Both the position numbers and the translations under genes were made by a program. Source: Gamsiella multidivaricata (lineage: Eukaryota > Mortierellomycota > Mortierellomycetes > Mortierellales > Mortierellaceae). Taken from it: a DNA stretch of 64,000 bases. Positions within the stretch are counted from its first letter, which is position 1. Each line of letters begins with the position of its first letter. The notes below the pieces were generated by a model. The model did no database searches. It was not told the origin of the DNA and saw nothing but the letters and a program-made list of their open reading frames with translations. Shown piece after piece: positions 63,501 through 64,000 of this stretch. The DNA lies in the NCBI RefSeq assembly GCF_025024155.1, contig NW_026251756.1:246395-310394 (forward strand). Direction: 5' to 3'.

Positions 63501-63807
63501 TTAACATAAATCCCCATGAGCACAAGACGCATGGTCCGCAAAGGCCTTGAAGCCATAGATGCCTTCCATGCACGGCAGAGCCGCATCCCTACCAACTATG
63601 TTGGCTTGAGGCGTCAAATTCATAACCCATGTCGCATAGCTAGCCTAACCTAACTCCTGCGTGACTGTTGCGCGATACACGTCTCCTAATCCAGATCCAA
63701 TGTTAATAAAGTTGTTTTAACCGAATAACCCCTCCATTATGTCCAACTTCCCTCGCCCAAGCACCCATCTGTAAACCAAATGCGCAGCCACGTGTAGTCG
63801 TTTACGC

Positions 63808-63846
<39 letters not shown>

Positions 63847-64000
63847 CAACTTGTCTCTCGAGTCAATTGACTCTGCGAATCTATCAGACTAACTAGCAAA
63901 GATCTACTATCGCTGTCCCAACCACCAAAGCGGAACCGATCCACAGTCGCCAAAAGACAGGTCACATTCCCCGGGCCTGCCCCTAGGGCCTGCGCAACAA
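62240..64000. other. Repeat-rich edge region without supported gene
   Basis: It contains the 21-bp tandem repeat at 62616, poly-T runs near 63470-63500 and 63811-63842, and a TATA-like CTATATAAGC near 62947 followed by a C-rich leader with a possible splice donor (CTC|GTAAGTC near 63064). A short plus-strand frame at about 63513-63650 (MSTRRMVRKGLEAIDAFHAR) looks protein-like but is isolated. An unrecognised gene or retroelement end may start here and run off the window. Confidence 0.3.
62616..62680. repeat. Three tandem 21-bp units
   Basis: GCGATGGCGGAGGAGCGTGAA is repeated three times in a row. It is open in frame on both strands (MAEEREA on plus, SSAIASR on minus), but no gene can be supported around it. 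Confidence 0.85.

Overview
The window is a eukaryotic, almost certainly fungal, chromosome segment. Genes carry one to eight short GT-AG introns of about 60-120 bp, intergenic spacers are short, and several proteins (Prp8, Tsr1, cactin, Arb1, cyclin H, Emp24, Ste14, AP-1 gamma) are full length with the lengths seen in early-diverging filamentous fungi. The gene style and the repeat families suggest Mortierellomycota, but that placement is inference.

Layout. 1-24 kb: a secreted Pro/Ala/Glu-repeat protein, riboflavin synthase, an FAHD1-type acylpyruvase, a decayed nuclease-family copy (5.1-6.4 kb), PRP8, TSR1, cactin and a DHA2-type MFS transporter. 24.8-32.2 kb: a mobile island with a MULE-type transposase facing away from a broken gene whose N-terminus is a FEN1/XPG (PIN-like) nuclease and whose C-terminus is a Fanzor/TnpB-like RuvC nuclease with a zinc ribbon. 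32.4-47.5 kb: a housekeeping block holding EMP24, ARB1, a mitochondrial PPR protein, cyclin H, STE14, a kappa-class GST and AP-1 gamma-adaptin. 48.4-58.7 kb: a transposon nest with two LTRs of one family head to head, a young chromovirus (Ty3/Gypsy with chromodomain), a hAT transposase fragment, a long perfect palindrome, a PIF/Harbinger-like fragment carrying a TA-flanked foldback element, and a hAT MITE with an 8-bp target duplication. 58.8-62.2 kb: an unrecognised multi-exon minus-strand gene with a tandemly duplicated Cys-rich exon. 62.2-64 kb: low-complexity and poly-T sequence with no gene I can support.

The most interesting signal is the PIN/XPG plus Fanzor-like RuvC architecture. It occurs twice in the window (28.1-32.2 kb and, heavily deleted, 5.1-6.4 kb), with N- and C-terminal parts in the same order. 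Both copies are broken, so intact relatives elsewhere in the genome would be needed to establish function. The exon boundaries given were read by eye from splice consensus and reading-frame continuity.
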